DNA from: Rhabditoides inermis
Taxonomy: Eukaryota > Nematoda > Chromadorea > Rhabditida > Rhabditidae
DNA length: 64,000 bases
Assembly (NCBI GenBank): GCA_963966185.1
Contig: CAWZYM010000307.1
Location: 374,001 to 438,000, forward strand
Direction of reading: 5' to 3'
Shown here: one piece after another, positions 12,297-23,645 of the stretch
How positions within the stretch are numbered: position 1 is the first letter of the stretch
How the letters are laid out: each line of letters starts with the position of its first letter
Notes under the pieces: model-generated
Told to the model about the DNA's origin: nothing
Database searches by the model: none
Seen by the model: only the letters and a program-made list of their open reading frames with translations
Translations under genes and position numbers: made by a program

Positions 12297-13166
12297 TACA
12301 GTGGCGACTTATTTTTGACTTGGAATGTTTGAAAGAATCATATTAACGTAAATCTTAATTGATTTGTGAGAAAGAACAACGATTATCCGTTGGTTTCAAA
12401 TGTTGCAACTCGCTGTTGCAACATTTTATTTTAAAGTTAAAATTGGTCCCGCCACGACTTCCATTCCGTTGAACGCTTCAACACTGCAGAAACTGCAAGA
12501 GAAGCATTAAGCACCACCGTCAATTCTTGACTTCAGTCGGTAAAGTCAAAAGTTGAAGAAAATGTATTCAATTATTGACTTTCGCTTTTCAATTTTTGAC
12601 TTCACGAGCGAAGTCAAAAATTGACTTTACTGCTAGTCAAAAGTTGACTTCCTATTCCAAAGAAGCGTATGAAATATGTAAGTCAATTTTTGACTTTTTC
12701 AAATATTATCATCACCAAAATTCATTGCTTTCGAAACAATTTCTTCTCCAAATATGTGTGTGTGAGAATAAACATTTCCTTGACAGCGTGGAGTGAAGTT
12801 TCTTGACAGTTCACGTTTCATCGTTTCAGCACAACATCATACCTGGATATCAGAACACAAAACAGCTCGTATTTCAGGTTGTAGTCAACTTTTTTCCGCA
12901 TTGGTTTCGAAACATTTTCTTCTCCAAATATGTGTGTGAACATGCTCTGAAAGTTTGGAGTTGATCGGGTTTCTAATTGTCGAGATACAGCAACAGTCAT
13001 GCCACGCCCATTTCTTCTCCGCCCCTCCTCGATTACAGTAGGACTCACGTACCACCATATCACAACACAAAACAGCTCGTATTTCAGGTTGTAGTCAACT
13101 TTTTTTTTATTATTTACAAATATATACAACATTTCAATAACTCAAAAACACAAGTGCAATATCACA
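12296..13166. repeat. Repeat-rich spacer: TTGAC palindromes and direct repeats
   Basis: 12525-12695 holds a cluster of AGTCAAAAATTGACT-type palindromes and half sites. A GAAACA-TTTCTTCTCCAAATATGTGTGTG block occurs at about 12733-12763 and again at about 12908-12940. An AACACAAAACAGCTCGTATTTCAGG block occurs near 12850 and near 13065. No gene is supported. The layout suggests locally duplicated, possibly transposon-derived sequence. Confidence 0.5.
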
Positions 13167-15944
13167 TCACTTCTTAATCATACGTCCACTATTCACACAA
13201 CGAAGGAGAGGGCAAGCGCTATATGTGCACAGATGGAGAGACAAGTTACAGCCTATATGGTTCACACCGTGAAATCTGTCTATCAGGAAGGCAACACCTG
13301 TGAAGAACTTGGGTTCTCTTGCCAACACATACGTCAACAACTTGCACGCATTATCATATATGAGAACGCGTGGTAGCTCAGATTCATCCATGTACTCGTA
13401 TAATATCTTGAAGATGTGACGCGGAGACTCGGGTTCGCGCAGTAGAACGAAGCCGTACAGATGGAGATGCGGGCACTGTACCGTCAGAATCCCGTCGCCC
13501 AATCGATGACCAGCGTCTGAAAAAAGAGTGTATATGAACAAAATAAATCAATTGGATGGGAAGTTACCTGCAAGTTTATCACTGCACTGTCCTTCGCATT
13601 TCTGGCTGTCCTTCGTGTACAGTGGCGCCGTTCGCTTCTTGGTCCAGTAGGGGAAACACTCTAAGGGGTCGGAGACAGGTGGGATTGTTGGTTGAGTTAT
13701 CGGCTTCTTGAGCTTTGTTCGGTCGTAGGACATGCTCAGCTCCGCCACGTCAAATAGATGTAAGATCATACAGGAGACAGCATCAGGGAGAGCTCCACGG
13801 TCATCTATTATCGGAACAATGGCATGCAGTAGACGAGGATTCGTCTGCAGCATCTTGTCAATATTGCTTCTGTTGGAGAGTGAGGCAGGAGTGGAAGCGT
13901 TTCCCTCTGCACACGACTTGATCATCTCGTGCAACCACTTGAAGTCGGATGTAAGAGGGAACAGACCCCGGCACTGTGTGTCTGTGCACATAAATAGAGT
14001 CATGTGGCTGTATATGTCGTTGATGTATCGAGTCGTAGGGTTGACTGATGCATCCAGGAAACGACGGACCGGGTCGCTCAAAACACGCCTGTCGACCTCA
14101 TCAAGTTGTATCCTGCGCTGTGCGTACGACGCGACTTGACGACGAGCTTGAAGTGTTCGAATGGCCAGTCGATCCGGTGTGGAGTCCACCGGCAAAGGAG
14201 CCGACTTCTGCAAACATACGAACAAATGTTTAATGTTAACTATAAATCACCCTAACCTTGACGTCAGGGTATAGAGGGAGAGCGTCGCGGAGGGGTAGGC
14301 GTTTGCCATCCACTATCAACACTGTCGGGTGCACGCCACACCGAGGGCAGGCTGTTCGGGGCGATATTATCTTGAGAGAATCGACCCAGTTGTGGTGTAC
14401 TCGCTGCAATGCATTCGAATAATGCGAAAAATAGTATGCATATGCGACATTGATTACCTGTAATGTTGACTCGGATACTAGCTCGTCGGAAGAGGGACGA
14501 GAGATGCCCTCACCGCTCACCACTCCCGCGTAGATACGAGAAAATGGAGATCCGAGCAACTTAAATGCAGTTTAATAACGCTCACCATTATGACATAACA
14601 CTTACTTGAAGGTTCAAAGTCAAAGAAAGGAGAGTGGCGCTGCAGACTGTAGAGTTTCCGTGCAAGAACAATCCATTTCTGTACAGAGTAGCTCTGAAAA
14701 ATCATAACCGATGGTAAGCCAAAAGGTATTACATCACTTACCGCATACACTGTTTCCGGCACGTGAGACGTATGTGGAGAGTGCCCCATTCACCGTGGTC
14801 GCCAATATGTCTGTAGACGCCTGAAACGAAACAAGTACACCAACATGTGTGGAGTGAACGGTACCTTTCCATGTGCTTGCGTCCAGACACTCATTGCAAT
14901 CACATCGAATGTCGACAGGGCCTGCCACAGTGTAGTCAAACCGGTGGAACGTGTCGGTGGAGTTGATGAACTCGTCCTTGGGTGCAAAGTCTTCAAGACT
15001 CGGACGCACGAGAGTACAAAGGGCACTGAAACGAATAAGTTGAATAACAATATATCAATGTATACTCACGTAGTGTGGTCGCATGTTTCTTTAGAACAGC
15101 TCAAACATTTAGTCTTCTTTTCCAAATGCATTACCAGCGACGGCACTTCCAAAGATCCAACTATAGAGAACTGCCCAACGCGAGCAGGTACGGTGTCTAC
15201 GACCGTCGGTCGCACTGAACAAAACAGGTGAGATTACTCAGAGTAACAGTAAATAACCTCTGTCAGCAGCTCGAATGTGAACACAGGGGATGTCGTCATT
15301 GACCAGGAACTCATCGAATTCCTTTCTGGCCATCCGCTCTTCGTAGACATGCAGAGTACCACTTCTGCACGGGTCGCAAGAACAAGTGTCGTAAGCGACT
15401 CCTTGAGTATATGAAATCATGATCAAGAGTCATTCGATTGAATCACCGCGCTGCACAGTGAATGCGCGGCTCCAGTCTATACGTTTCGGGAAGAAGACAC
15501 TCGAGTTGGCGTCCTTCCCTCCCACCACCAGCAGTGTTGTGGACGAGGTCGCGAAGAAGTTTGTTTGATGCGAGCCATTCAACAAATTCTTCGAAATGTT
15601 CCTAAAATTGGTTGAACTGTTGGTTGAACTAATCTAGTTCTCACAGTCGTTATAATCCAAGGCTCTGTCTTGTTTTCGGCTGAGAACAATTGGTACGGCT
15701 ATATCCTTGTTACTCTCTATGAGTAGTGAGATAAACGCAATACCAACAATAAAAAAAAAAAAAAAATGTGTAACATGTCACATGGATACACATACAAGCT
15801 ACTTACGTCTTCGTCGACTGAACAGATACTCGTGGATGGGTCGTTGTGCCTGTTCTCCTCTATCGCCTGACCATTCTCTTCATCTGACGAGGCTTGAGGA
15901 TCCAGTAAGGTCGTTCTCGCCTTACCCATGACTGAATAAACCAT
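13167..15944 (-). CDS. KDZ/Zisupton-like transposase (or derived host gene)
   Basis: Downstream exons read on the minus strand: 15401-15258, 15214-15070, 15025-14865, 14820-14742, 14693-14606, 14559-14458, 14403-14257, 14207-13568 and 13516-13167. They join in frame across introns of mostly 30-60 bp with good GT-AG sites. Domain clues, in order: a cysteine-rich part (TCSCDPCRSG, then KCLSCSKETCDH, then CDCNECLD) like the CxC region of KDZ transposases; RNGLFLHGNSTVCSATLLSL; TACPRCGVHPTVLIVDGKRL; and near the end RVLIYDNACKL followed by FLIDRFHGVNHIGCN. The last two match the core Asp and DxFH-H-C patterns of KDZ proteins as I know them. The ATG at 15944 and the region 15440-15810 are less certain because the phases of those exons do not all agree. 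The protein ends soon after the HIGC motif, so the usual C-terminal part may be missing. No terminal inverted repeats were identified. Confidence 0.6.
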
Positions 15945-16115
15945 TCTATATAAAAACAAGTGAACAAAAACAGATTAAAGATATTCAGATTAATGAGTAA
16001 AAATAACTCTTGCAACTCCATTCAAAATCCACAAAGTTCAAAAGAACGATCTTTACTCGCAAAAACAACAATAACATAACGATCAACAATTAAATCATGT
16101 AAACAATCATAACAA

Positions 16116-16631
16116 TTACACCCTAGCTTTGTAGATTTTGAAGACACCGTTTGATGCTTTATAATCCGAATAAATGGGAACATTGTTGTTTTGCATTATG
16201 TAGGCTTGGTCCTTGGTGATAGGAACGCGCTTCACTAGCTGACCATCGCGGTGTTCAAGCAAGAACAGAGGGCGGGGCACCAGATGAATTTTCAAAGAGA
16301 GGCAGAGCAGCAGCAAGAAAGGCACCAGGGCAGCGAGAAGGCACCGGGAGCCAGAAAGACTGCAAAACACCTGTAAAGTGATATACAGAAAGCAAACAAC
16401 TAAGAAACAACTTGCCTGCGTATCCGAACTCCTAGAAGACAGCGGAGAAGAGCGAGGACGCGGGACAACAGCACAACAGCACGTTAGGGAAGAGGGCAGC
16501 ATCAGATTAGGATAAGCATTAATCATATAATTATAGAAGACAAACGCTACGTATCGCACTGCGTATACATGTACAAGAGCTGATATTCCGCAAAATGGAT
16601 ATACCGCCAACTTTAAAATCCTATCCGTCAT
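16116..16631 (-). CDS. Hypothetical small membrane protein
   Basis: A continuous 171-codon frame with an ATG start. It has several hydrophobic segments (around residues 5-35, 75-95 and 100-115) and a hydrophilic C-terminal half with VPITKDQAYIMQNNNVPIYS, ending IYKARV. A 45-bp stretch (about 16371-16415) has GC donor and AG acceptor edges and could be an in-frame intron. No family recognised. The C-terminal part has gene-like composition, but without homologues a chance frame is possible. Confidence 0.4.
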   Translation of the reverse strand: MTDRILKLAVYPFCGISALVHVYAVRYVAFVFYNYMINAYPNLMLPSSLTCCCAVVPRPRSSPLSSRSSDTQASCFLVVCFLYITLQVFCSLSGSRCLLAALVPFLLLLCLSLKIHLVPRPLFLLEHRDGQLVKRVPITKDQAYIMQNNNVPIYSDYKASNGVFKIYKARV

Positions 16632-17009
16632 TAGTAAATGGGACTACGAAAAGAACAGCTGTTGAATGCTTTTGCCGTATGAGCTTCTTTTGCCGCGGCG
16701 TTTTACGGTCTATATCTGTATGATGTGTCATATAGCTGTACGACCGAGGTATATCAAGAAATGTTCCGATCTATATCATACACTGTATCATACTGGGGAT
16801 GCTACCCCCCCTATCGCTTCGCACCACAGCTTATCGCGAGACTTTTTATTATTGTATTGAAGTGTTTATTTCCACGGCAAGGGAGAAGTGATAACGATAA
16901 AAGGCAAGCATGAAAAATATGTGGATAAACAAGGCTAACCCTAGGCTGACCAGTGCAAGTGGTCAGCTACTTATTGGGGGGGGGGCCCTCACGTTACATA
17001 AAAAACGTA
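16632..17009. other. Intergenic; contains a poly-G run
   Basis: No gene seen. A 10-base G run at about 16976-16985 sits just beyond the 3' end of the neighbouring LINE fragment. Confidence 0.35.
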
Positions 17010-17835
17010 CAAAAATGATAGGTTAATAACATCAACATCAACATATTACACGACAAAGATAAAATAAGTCTATAAAAAGTGGGGGAGTTGACCAAACATT
17101 AATACGTCACAATTCGACAATAGTTTTCTCATATCGGAAATTGAATATACGTTATCAAGATTGAACGGAAGGTTGTTCCACGGTTTAACTACACGATTAA
17201 AATAGAAATTTTCATCTTTATACTTATTTCTAGGAATCGCAATTTGTTTTTCGTGAGATCTAGTGTTGTATCTCGAGTGATGAATGGCTGGAATATGGTT
17301 TCGATCTAAATGTAATCGGTTTGTAAGGATTTTGTACAACGTTACTAAATCGTTATGTTGCCTACGTTCATATAATGACTGCAAACCCATGAGTGCAAGA
17401 CGATCTGGATATGATGGTATAGGTAAAGATGTATTACATCTTTTGAAAACCTCCTTTGTGAAATACCGCAATGGTGTCTCTAAGCGTTTTGTCAGACTGT
17501 TATTACCTGGCTGATTAAATATTTCTGTACCGTATTCAAGACAAGGGCGAATATAAGTCTTGAACAATTTCACGAAAATCGAAGTAAATACAATCTATGG
17601 TGGATTTTTGGGCTAAATGAGCTTGCCAATCACTAATTGTGGATAATAATTGAGTAACACAGGATCTCTTTTTCAAGAAACCATATTGAACATCAGCAAA
17701 ACGATTTCCAACGGATTGATAGATAGCATCAGCAATGATTCTCTCAAACATTCTACAGACTGGAGAAGTGAGAGAAACTGGTCTATAGTTTTCTGGCTTG
17801 GATTTAATGTCTTTCTTGTGAATTGGAATAACACT
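17010..17835 (-). mobile_element. CR1/Jockey-like LINE fragment with internal deletion
   Basis: Minus-strand RT blocks: a GVIPIHKKDIKSKPENYRPV-like start near 17830, then FADVQYGFLKKRSC, then CIYFDFRE at about 17580. The sequence then jumps directly to the post-RT region (KLFKTYIRPCLEYGTEIF through WNNLPFNLDNVYSISDMR, 17573-17070). The catalytic block between FDFR and the C-terminal region is deleted, so the copy is dead. Its 5' edge abuts the plus-strand RTE copy at about 17832. Confidence 0.75.
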
Positions 17836-18515
17836 TCTCCCAGATGAAGGAATGAATGAACTCTCGGCCTTGACGACATCACCGCCGAGCTATTCTCGAC
17901 AGCCGGCTCGTGCTTCTTCCAAGGAAATGCACTATTGCGACTGCTACGACGATATCCCTGTGTGATGCGGAGTGAAGCAGAGCCACTCTCTAGTGCTTTT
18001 GACTGCTGCACTGAGTGTGAAAGTCGTATTGTCGCTGCGTGAACGGAGAGAAGCTAAACCATCTACGCTTTGCTGACGACTTCGTTCTGATCACGGAGAC
18101 TACGGCGGAGCAGGCAATCGCAGGGACTATCCATCCCTTTCCCGTCAGGCAATAGAAGAAGTCGAGGAATACGTCTACATACCTTAGAAGGGCCATAGAC
18201 ACGAAGAACACGTGGGCGAGATCGGGAAAGGTTGACTAACTTACATGGCGCGAAGTAAACATAAAAGGACCGGACACATACAAGAGAGGACGGACAGGCG
18301 ATGGACACGGGCGATCACCGATTGGAGGCCGCGCAACGTCACTCGAGAACCCGGACTGCAGCCAACCCGCTGGGCAGATTCTGTTCGCAATCATACAAAA
18401 CACAGGAACGACTATAAGTAGTGGCCAACTGCAGTTCGAGACCGTTTACTGTGGCGAAAGATACAGTCCCTGCTCGAACAAGCTGAAGGAGCATTCAAGT
18501 ATTCCAGTAAAAAAG
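17832..18515 (+). mobile_element. Degenerate RTE-like LINE, copy 2
   Basis: Closely similar to 9440-10160 (shared CTTCTCCCAGATGAAGGAAT start and a shared FADD-encoding TTTGCTGACGAC at 18069-18080), but with an internal deletion between the catalytic block and the C-terminal segment. Its left edge is fused to a CR1-like fragment of opposite orientation. Confidence 0.7.
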
Positions 18516-18627
18516 GTATGTTTACATACATTATTTTCATTATAATATGGCATTGAGACATTTTTGGAATGCTTTATTGATTATGATCAGTATCTAACTA
18601 CTACTATTTCGAAGTGTGTTGGTGCGT

Positions 18628-19049
18628 TCAGGGATTGCACTTGGGACCACACTTCTGGTTCTTGTAGAAACCGTTGACAGGCATGCAGCACGTCTTAGTG
18701 TACTGAAAAAGGGGAGGGTGAGAGAGAACGTGAGGGAAGGAAGAGAGAGAGGGAGAGTGAGAAGAGGGGGAGGGAGAGAGAAAGAGACTGACGTCGTCAA
18801 TGCAGTCGGTATTGGCCATGCAGTTGGCGTAGCACTTCTTGTAGCAGGTCTGGTTGGTGTGCGTGGCAAGACTGGAAAGGAGGGTTGAGAGAGAGAGAGA
18901 GAGAGAGGGGGGGGAGGACAGAGGACTGACCCGGGACACTGGCATGTGATGAAGGCGGTAGCTCCCTGGCAGTACTTGGAGCACAGGAGAACCTGCGACA
19001 GAGCGACGGCGAGCATAGCAGAGAGGGCGATGAGAAGACGGAAGTTCAT
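18628..19049 (-). CDS. Secreted cysteine-rich protein, 90 aa, 12 cysteines
   Basis: Three exons, 19049-18931, 18871-18793 and 18702-18628, sum to exactly 91 codons including the stop, with GT-AG junctions. Residues 1-18 (MNFRLLIALSAMLAVALS) are a clear signal peptide. The mature part has 12 cysteines: a CSKYC pair, TCQC, a CYKKCYANCMANTDC block, a CC pair and a terminal KCGPKC. All could be disulphide-bonded. Both introns are CT/GA microsatellite tracts. A GGATAAAAG sequence about 85 bp upstream of the ATG may be a TATA box. No family recognised; secreted or cuticular peptides of this size are common in nematodes. Confidence 0.75.
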
Positions 19050-19149
19050 TCTGGAAGGGAGGCATGAGTGGGGGAGGGAGAGGTGTGGATGGCTGCCGAA
19101 GCTGCTCTGTGCCACCCAACCTCGCTCGCTCCCTTTTATCCTACCCACA

Positions 19150-20596
19150 TCCGTGCGTTTCCAAACTACTCTTTCGCAATATAGCCACTCTCATTCTTTG
19201 TAAGTTGTGTGTGAAACGCGGAAACCCCGTGATCGTTTGATTGTTGCGATTCCAATAAGCACGGCGGTGTTGCCGACTGATCTAACATCCCTGTTAACAA
19301 AGAGTTGCCTTTCAATAACCATTTTGTGGCAAAAACGATGAAAGTAGCGCTACGGCTGTTAAAGTCCAAGTTCCGCCACAACTCTGCGCGTACACCAAAA
19401 CCACCACATTTGGATATGCGCGCGAAACTTTGAACTTGAATTAAATGGCGTGCTTATCGCTGTCTATCGATTTCTAGCCGCCTCGCACTCTTTCCACTTT
19501 TGCACTCATAGCGGCAACTGATTTGTCCACCCACTACGCTATGTGCGCTCAGTCGAGACTATGTACGTATGTATGTACGCTCAGTCGTTAGATACCCTAT
19601 AAGTGATTAATGAGCAGTGGCATCCTTGACATGACGCAATGATCCATTGGGCACCCACATGACTCATCTACCAAAATGCTACACGGAGCCGCCATCCGTA
19701 ATCTCGACAAGATATCTTGCAGCCTTGTAGAGATTCAACCAACATCAGCAGTCTCCTTTTATTTCGAATTCTTTAGACGTTGAGTTTACTTTACTGTTCA
19801 TTCTTCCGACCTGAAGGACCAAGGACAGTATGTGTATACGGCTTCTCTTCCGGTGGGCCTCCACAACTTCTGTAGCATTATAGCCACGCTCATTTTTTGT
19901 AAGTTGTGTGTGAAACGCGGGAACCCCGTGATCGTTTGATTGTTGCGATTTCAATAAGCACACGAATACTGCCGACCCAACAACCAAACGGGCAATTGAT
20001 TGCTATTTGAATCAAGTCTTTTAGAAATATGTGAAATCGATTGGGTAACATTAGTTTATGAATGAATAACTACATACGACGTGTGCACGTGGGCAACGCC
20101 CGCACGGCACGAAACTACCTGGGGGAATATGGGATCCAAGTACAGACATGTTAAAACTTGAAGATCACTATATCATTGTAGACTATTTCGATTGATAAAA
20201 TACATGAGATTTACTGCATTACATCGGGTAAAACTAATTATACTTTTACGCGAGTGCGAGTATTTCGATTGATTTCGTTTGAAGATAGAGCATATCAGTT
20301 GTGAACAACAAGTTATAAATAACACATCAAAACAAATCAGACATAGCTCATTGATAATTTTCAACATTTGCAAGGATGTGAAATTAGGTGACAGTCTGGA
20401 TGGGGGTTCAAAAGCTGCTGGCTGTCCCGAGTGGGTCAGTTGACACTAGATCGCTACAAGAGTGCACTCGAGCATCCGACGGAGCGCTGAAACAGGTATT
20501 GTTCCTCCTCATCTCTCTTTCTGCTCCTGCTCATCCTGCTCCTTCTCCTGCTCTCCTCCTCCTCCTTCTCTTGTCATACTCCCTCACCCCTCCAGT
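19150..20596. other. Intergenic; contains a ~92-bp direct repeat
   Basis: 19170-19262 and 19870-19963 are about 90% identical direct repeats (ATAGCCAC-CTCATT, then GAAACGCGG-AACCCCGTGATCG). No gene is supported. The last 200 bp before the kinase gene are rich in CTCCT. Confidence 0.5.
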
Positions 20597-22346
20597 ATGG
20601 CGTCTCCCTCGCCTCGGTCCAACCCGACCAGGCGAAAGCACCGGCCCAAGTCATCCGCTCGTCGCACCACGGCTGTCACTGAGACCATCATCGATGCGGG
20701 GTACGGTACCTACAGTAGTCCTAGAATTACTGTACCTACAGTACACCTAACTTTTGCAGGAAGACTATTGAAGATCCGACGACCTTGACGCAGTCTCTTC
20801 CGCCCGGGCAGAAGAATGAGAAGAGCAAGAGTCTCTCGCTCACTCGCTCCATCCAAGCTGGCGAGGAGAAGGCGGTGGGTCAACAGGGATACTGTACCTA
20901 CCGTAACCCTGTGACTACCGTACCTACAGCCGGACGCTCTGGTGGTGCCGAACTCTGGCTCTGGCTCTCGTTCGAATGAACTAAGCGTCGACAAATCGGG
21001 AATCTACGATTCGAAGATGCCGCCGGGACTTGTAAAGGTACAGTATTCGAGGTATACTGTATCTACAGTATCCTGCTTCAGATTCTTCCCGCTCAAGCGT
21101 CTAACGGGAAGGAGCTGGAGGACGAGCCGTACTTTCACGGGTAGGTGTACTGTATTTCACAAAGATACTGTAACTTATGTAAAGGTACATGTCGCGAGAG
21201 GATGCGGAGAAGATTGTGCAGAAAGACGGCGAGTTTTTAGTGAGGAAGGCAGACGTGAGGGGACACGAGGTATCGATCGATCATCTCCCCTCCCTCCCTC
21301 CACCCTCCCATTTCAGTGCTACGTCATAACAACCAAGTGGCAGGGCTCGCACTCACATCTTAAGGTATTCGCAGCCATGAGCAACCAGGTGTTCTGGATC
21401 AAGAAGTACTGCTTCCGAGTGAGTCTCCTTCCTCCTCCTTCTCCTCCTCCACCTTCTGCAGTCCATCCCGGATCTGATTCGCTACCACATGCGAGTGGGG
21501 GAGGCAGTGAATGAGAAGGGAGTGATACTCAAGACAATCAACAAGAGGGAGTACTGGCAGTTATATCACGAACAGGTGTTCCACCCCTCCCTCTCTCTCT
21601 CTCACCCTCTCACTCTCTCCTTTAGGTCATCCTGGGCAGTCGTCTGGGTAGTGGAGAGTTTGGTGAGGTGTTCAGTGGGACACTCACTCGGGGAGTGTTC
21701 ACCAAACCCGTGGAAGTGGCTGTGAAGACTCTCAAAGGAGCCAACATGACCCCAGATGACAGGTGACATTCCTCCATCTCGGTTGTCCTCTCCTTCTCCA
21801 TCCATCCTCTTTACAGGGTGACATTCCTGCGGGAGGCGAATGTGATGTTGAAGATCCAACACAAGAACGTCGTCAAGCTGTACGGGGTGTGCACACAGAG
21901 GAATCCGATGATGATCGTCATGGAAATTGCGTCAGGTCAGCTCTCCCCCTCTCTCTCCTTCTCTCTCGCCCCTCTCTCCTTCTCTCTCCCTTTTTACTCC
22001 TCCGTCATCTTTTCTTCCAGGCGGTTCGCTCCTCGATCGAGTGAAGAAGCCTTCGAGTGTGGATGACAAGTGGAAGTGGTGTAGCGGAGCGTGCAAGGGC
22101 ATGGCATACCTGGAGAGACAGGAGGTCATTCACAGGTGCCAGCTCTCCCATCTTTACCTTCTTCTCTCTTTCCCCTCCGCCCTCTCCATCACTTCCCCCC
22201 TCTCTCTAGGGACCTCGCCGCCCGCAACTGTCTGCTCGGCAAAAACGAGGAGGCCAAGATCAGCGACTTTGGTCTCTCGATGGTGGGCAAGGTGCACCGA
22301 CAGAAGAAGCTCACCAAGGTGCCTGTGAGGTTCGTTTCACTGTCTG

Positions 22347-22379
<33 letters not shown>

Positions 22380-23004
22380 CGCTCTCTTTAATCCTTCCTT
22401 GCAGATGGCTGGCCCCGGAGACGCTGCAGACTGGCACCTTCTCCAGCAAATCTGACGTGTGGAGCTTCGGTGTCCTGATGTTCGAGGTGTACTCCAACGG
22501 GGCTGTCCCCTACCCCAACATCGACACACACAAGGAGGTGCGCCGCAGAATCCTCAAGGAGAACCTGCGACCGGATGTGCCCGGTGAGAGGGTCACTGTA
22601 ACTTGGGTTACGGTAGTATGTTTGAGCGGACACCCCGGAGCTGGCGGCGGCTGTGATGGCGCTGTGCTTCGAACACGACCCGGAGAAGAGACTCACCTTC
22701 CAACAGCTGAGATACAGGTAGCCACGGCATTCTCTATCCTTGTTGCTATGTCCTATGTGGTGTGTCTGTCCGTCTGTCCCGTCATCTTCTCTCTTGCAGT
22801 TTCAAGAAGGAGAAGAGTGGCATGCGAGGCGCAGTGTCCAACCTCAAGCAGCGCATTCTCGCCTTTGCACAGAAGAAGGTAGTAATGATGGACTTTAATA
22901 CTAGAGTACTTAGTAATACTGTCCGCATTGCTAACTTGTACCTAACTTGTACCACTTTGCAGGGAGAGGACAGCATGGAAAAGACGATAGAGGGAGAGAC
23001 TTAG
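20597..23004 (+). CDS. Fer/SPE-8-like non-receptor tyrosine kinase (SH2 + kinase)
   Basis: Fifteen in-frame exons: 20597-20700, 20760-20874, 20930-21037, 21082-21140, 21185-21269, 21317-21418, 21462-21575, 21626-21762, 21817-21935, 22021-22135, 22210-22329, 22405-22583, 22627-22717, 22801-22878 and 22963-23004. A short basic, Ser-rich N-terminus leads to an SH2 domain (EPYFHGYMSREDAEKI, then GEFLVRKA with the phosphotyrosine-binding Arg). The kinase domain follows, with P loop GSGEFGEVF, lysine VAVK, catalytic HRDLAARN, DFG, and RWLAPE. No F-BAR domain precedes SH2, as in the expanded nematode Fer-type family that includes C. elegans spe-8 and kin genes. All catalytic residues are present. 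Predicted to phosphorylate protein tyrosines in the cytoplasm; the family is often sperm-expressed (known for relatives, inferred here). AATAAA signals follow at 23063 and 23085. Confidence 0.88.
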
Positions 23005-23574
23005 AGAAAGGAACTGAAGAAGAGATCTTACCACTTACACACCACTAGAAACTCGATATTACAAATAAACTTGCCTTAACTTAAATAAAATGTTTGCGAG
23101 AACTGGGAGACTGGTTTGATTGGTTGACTTGTGAGACACAGATAGCCTATTCGCTCTTCCCTCATCGGCCCTTTGCTGATGAGGGAAGGTGCACCGATGA
23201 GGGAAGGTGCACATGTGCGAGAGTGTGATAGGCACGTGAAAAGAAGAGAGGGCAGATTGGCGGGAATTGGAACATTTGCACTCAACGCTGTCTGCTTTCT
23301 GATTTCTGATCACTGCGTGCACGTAGAACCCTCGTTCAACCTGCATTTGAAATACCGTTTTGTGAAACATAAAAGGTTAAAAATCGTCAGAAATAGGCCA
23401 TTGGGTCTTTAAACGCATCCCTTTTCATAGTACAACAACGTCGCTATTCAGTCAGGCATGAGGCATATATAGTAGGCTCGCAAACGAGTTTCACTCTTTT
23501 TATGAGAGACATTAGGGTGGTTAGAGAAAGATCACGATCCTTTCAATGAGGTTTGAGAATTGACAAATTTTTGC
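23005..23574. other. 3' flank of kinase gene; short tandem repeat
   Basis: Contains polyadenylation-like AATAAA motifs and two tandem copies of GATGAGGGAAGGTGCAC near 23177-23213. No gene seen. Confidence 0.4.
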
Positions 23575-23645
23575 GTGATCGGTGGGAATTGAACCCGCGA
23601 ACTTATTCTTGCCAAGCGAGAGCGTTACCATTACGCTAGCTAGGT
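23575..23645 (-). repeat. tRNA-like relic (SINE-like)
   Basis: On the minus strand a D-arm-like CTAGCGTAATGGTAACGC and a B-box-like GCGGGTTCAATTCCC are spaced as in a tRNA. The anticodon stem (CTCGC against GAATA) and the acceptor stem do not pair. A degraded tRNA or tRNA-derived SINE head. Confidence 0.45.
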
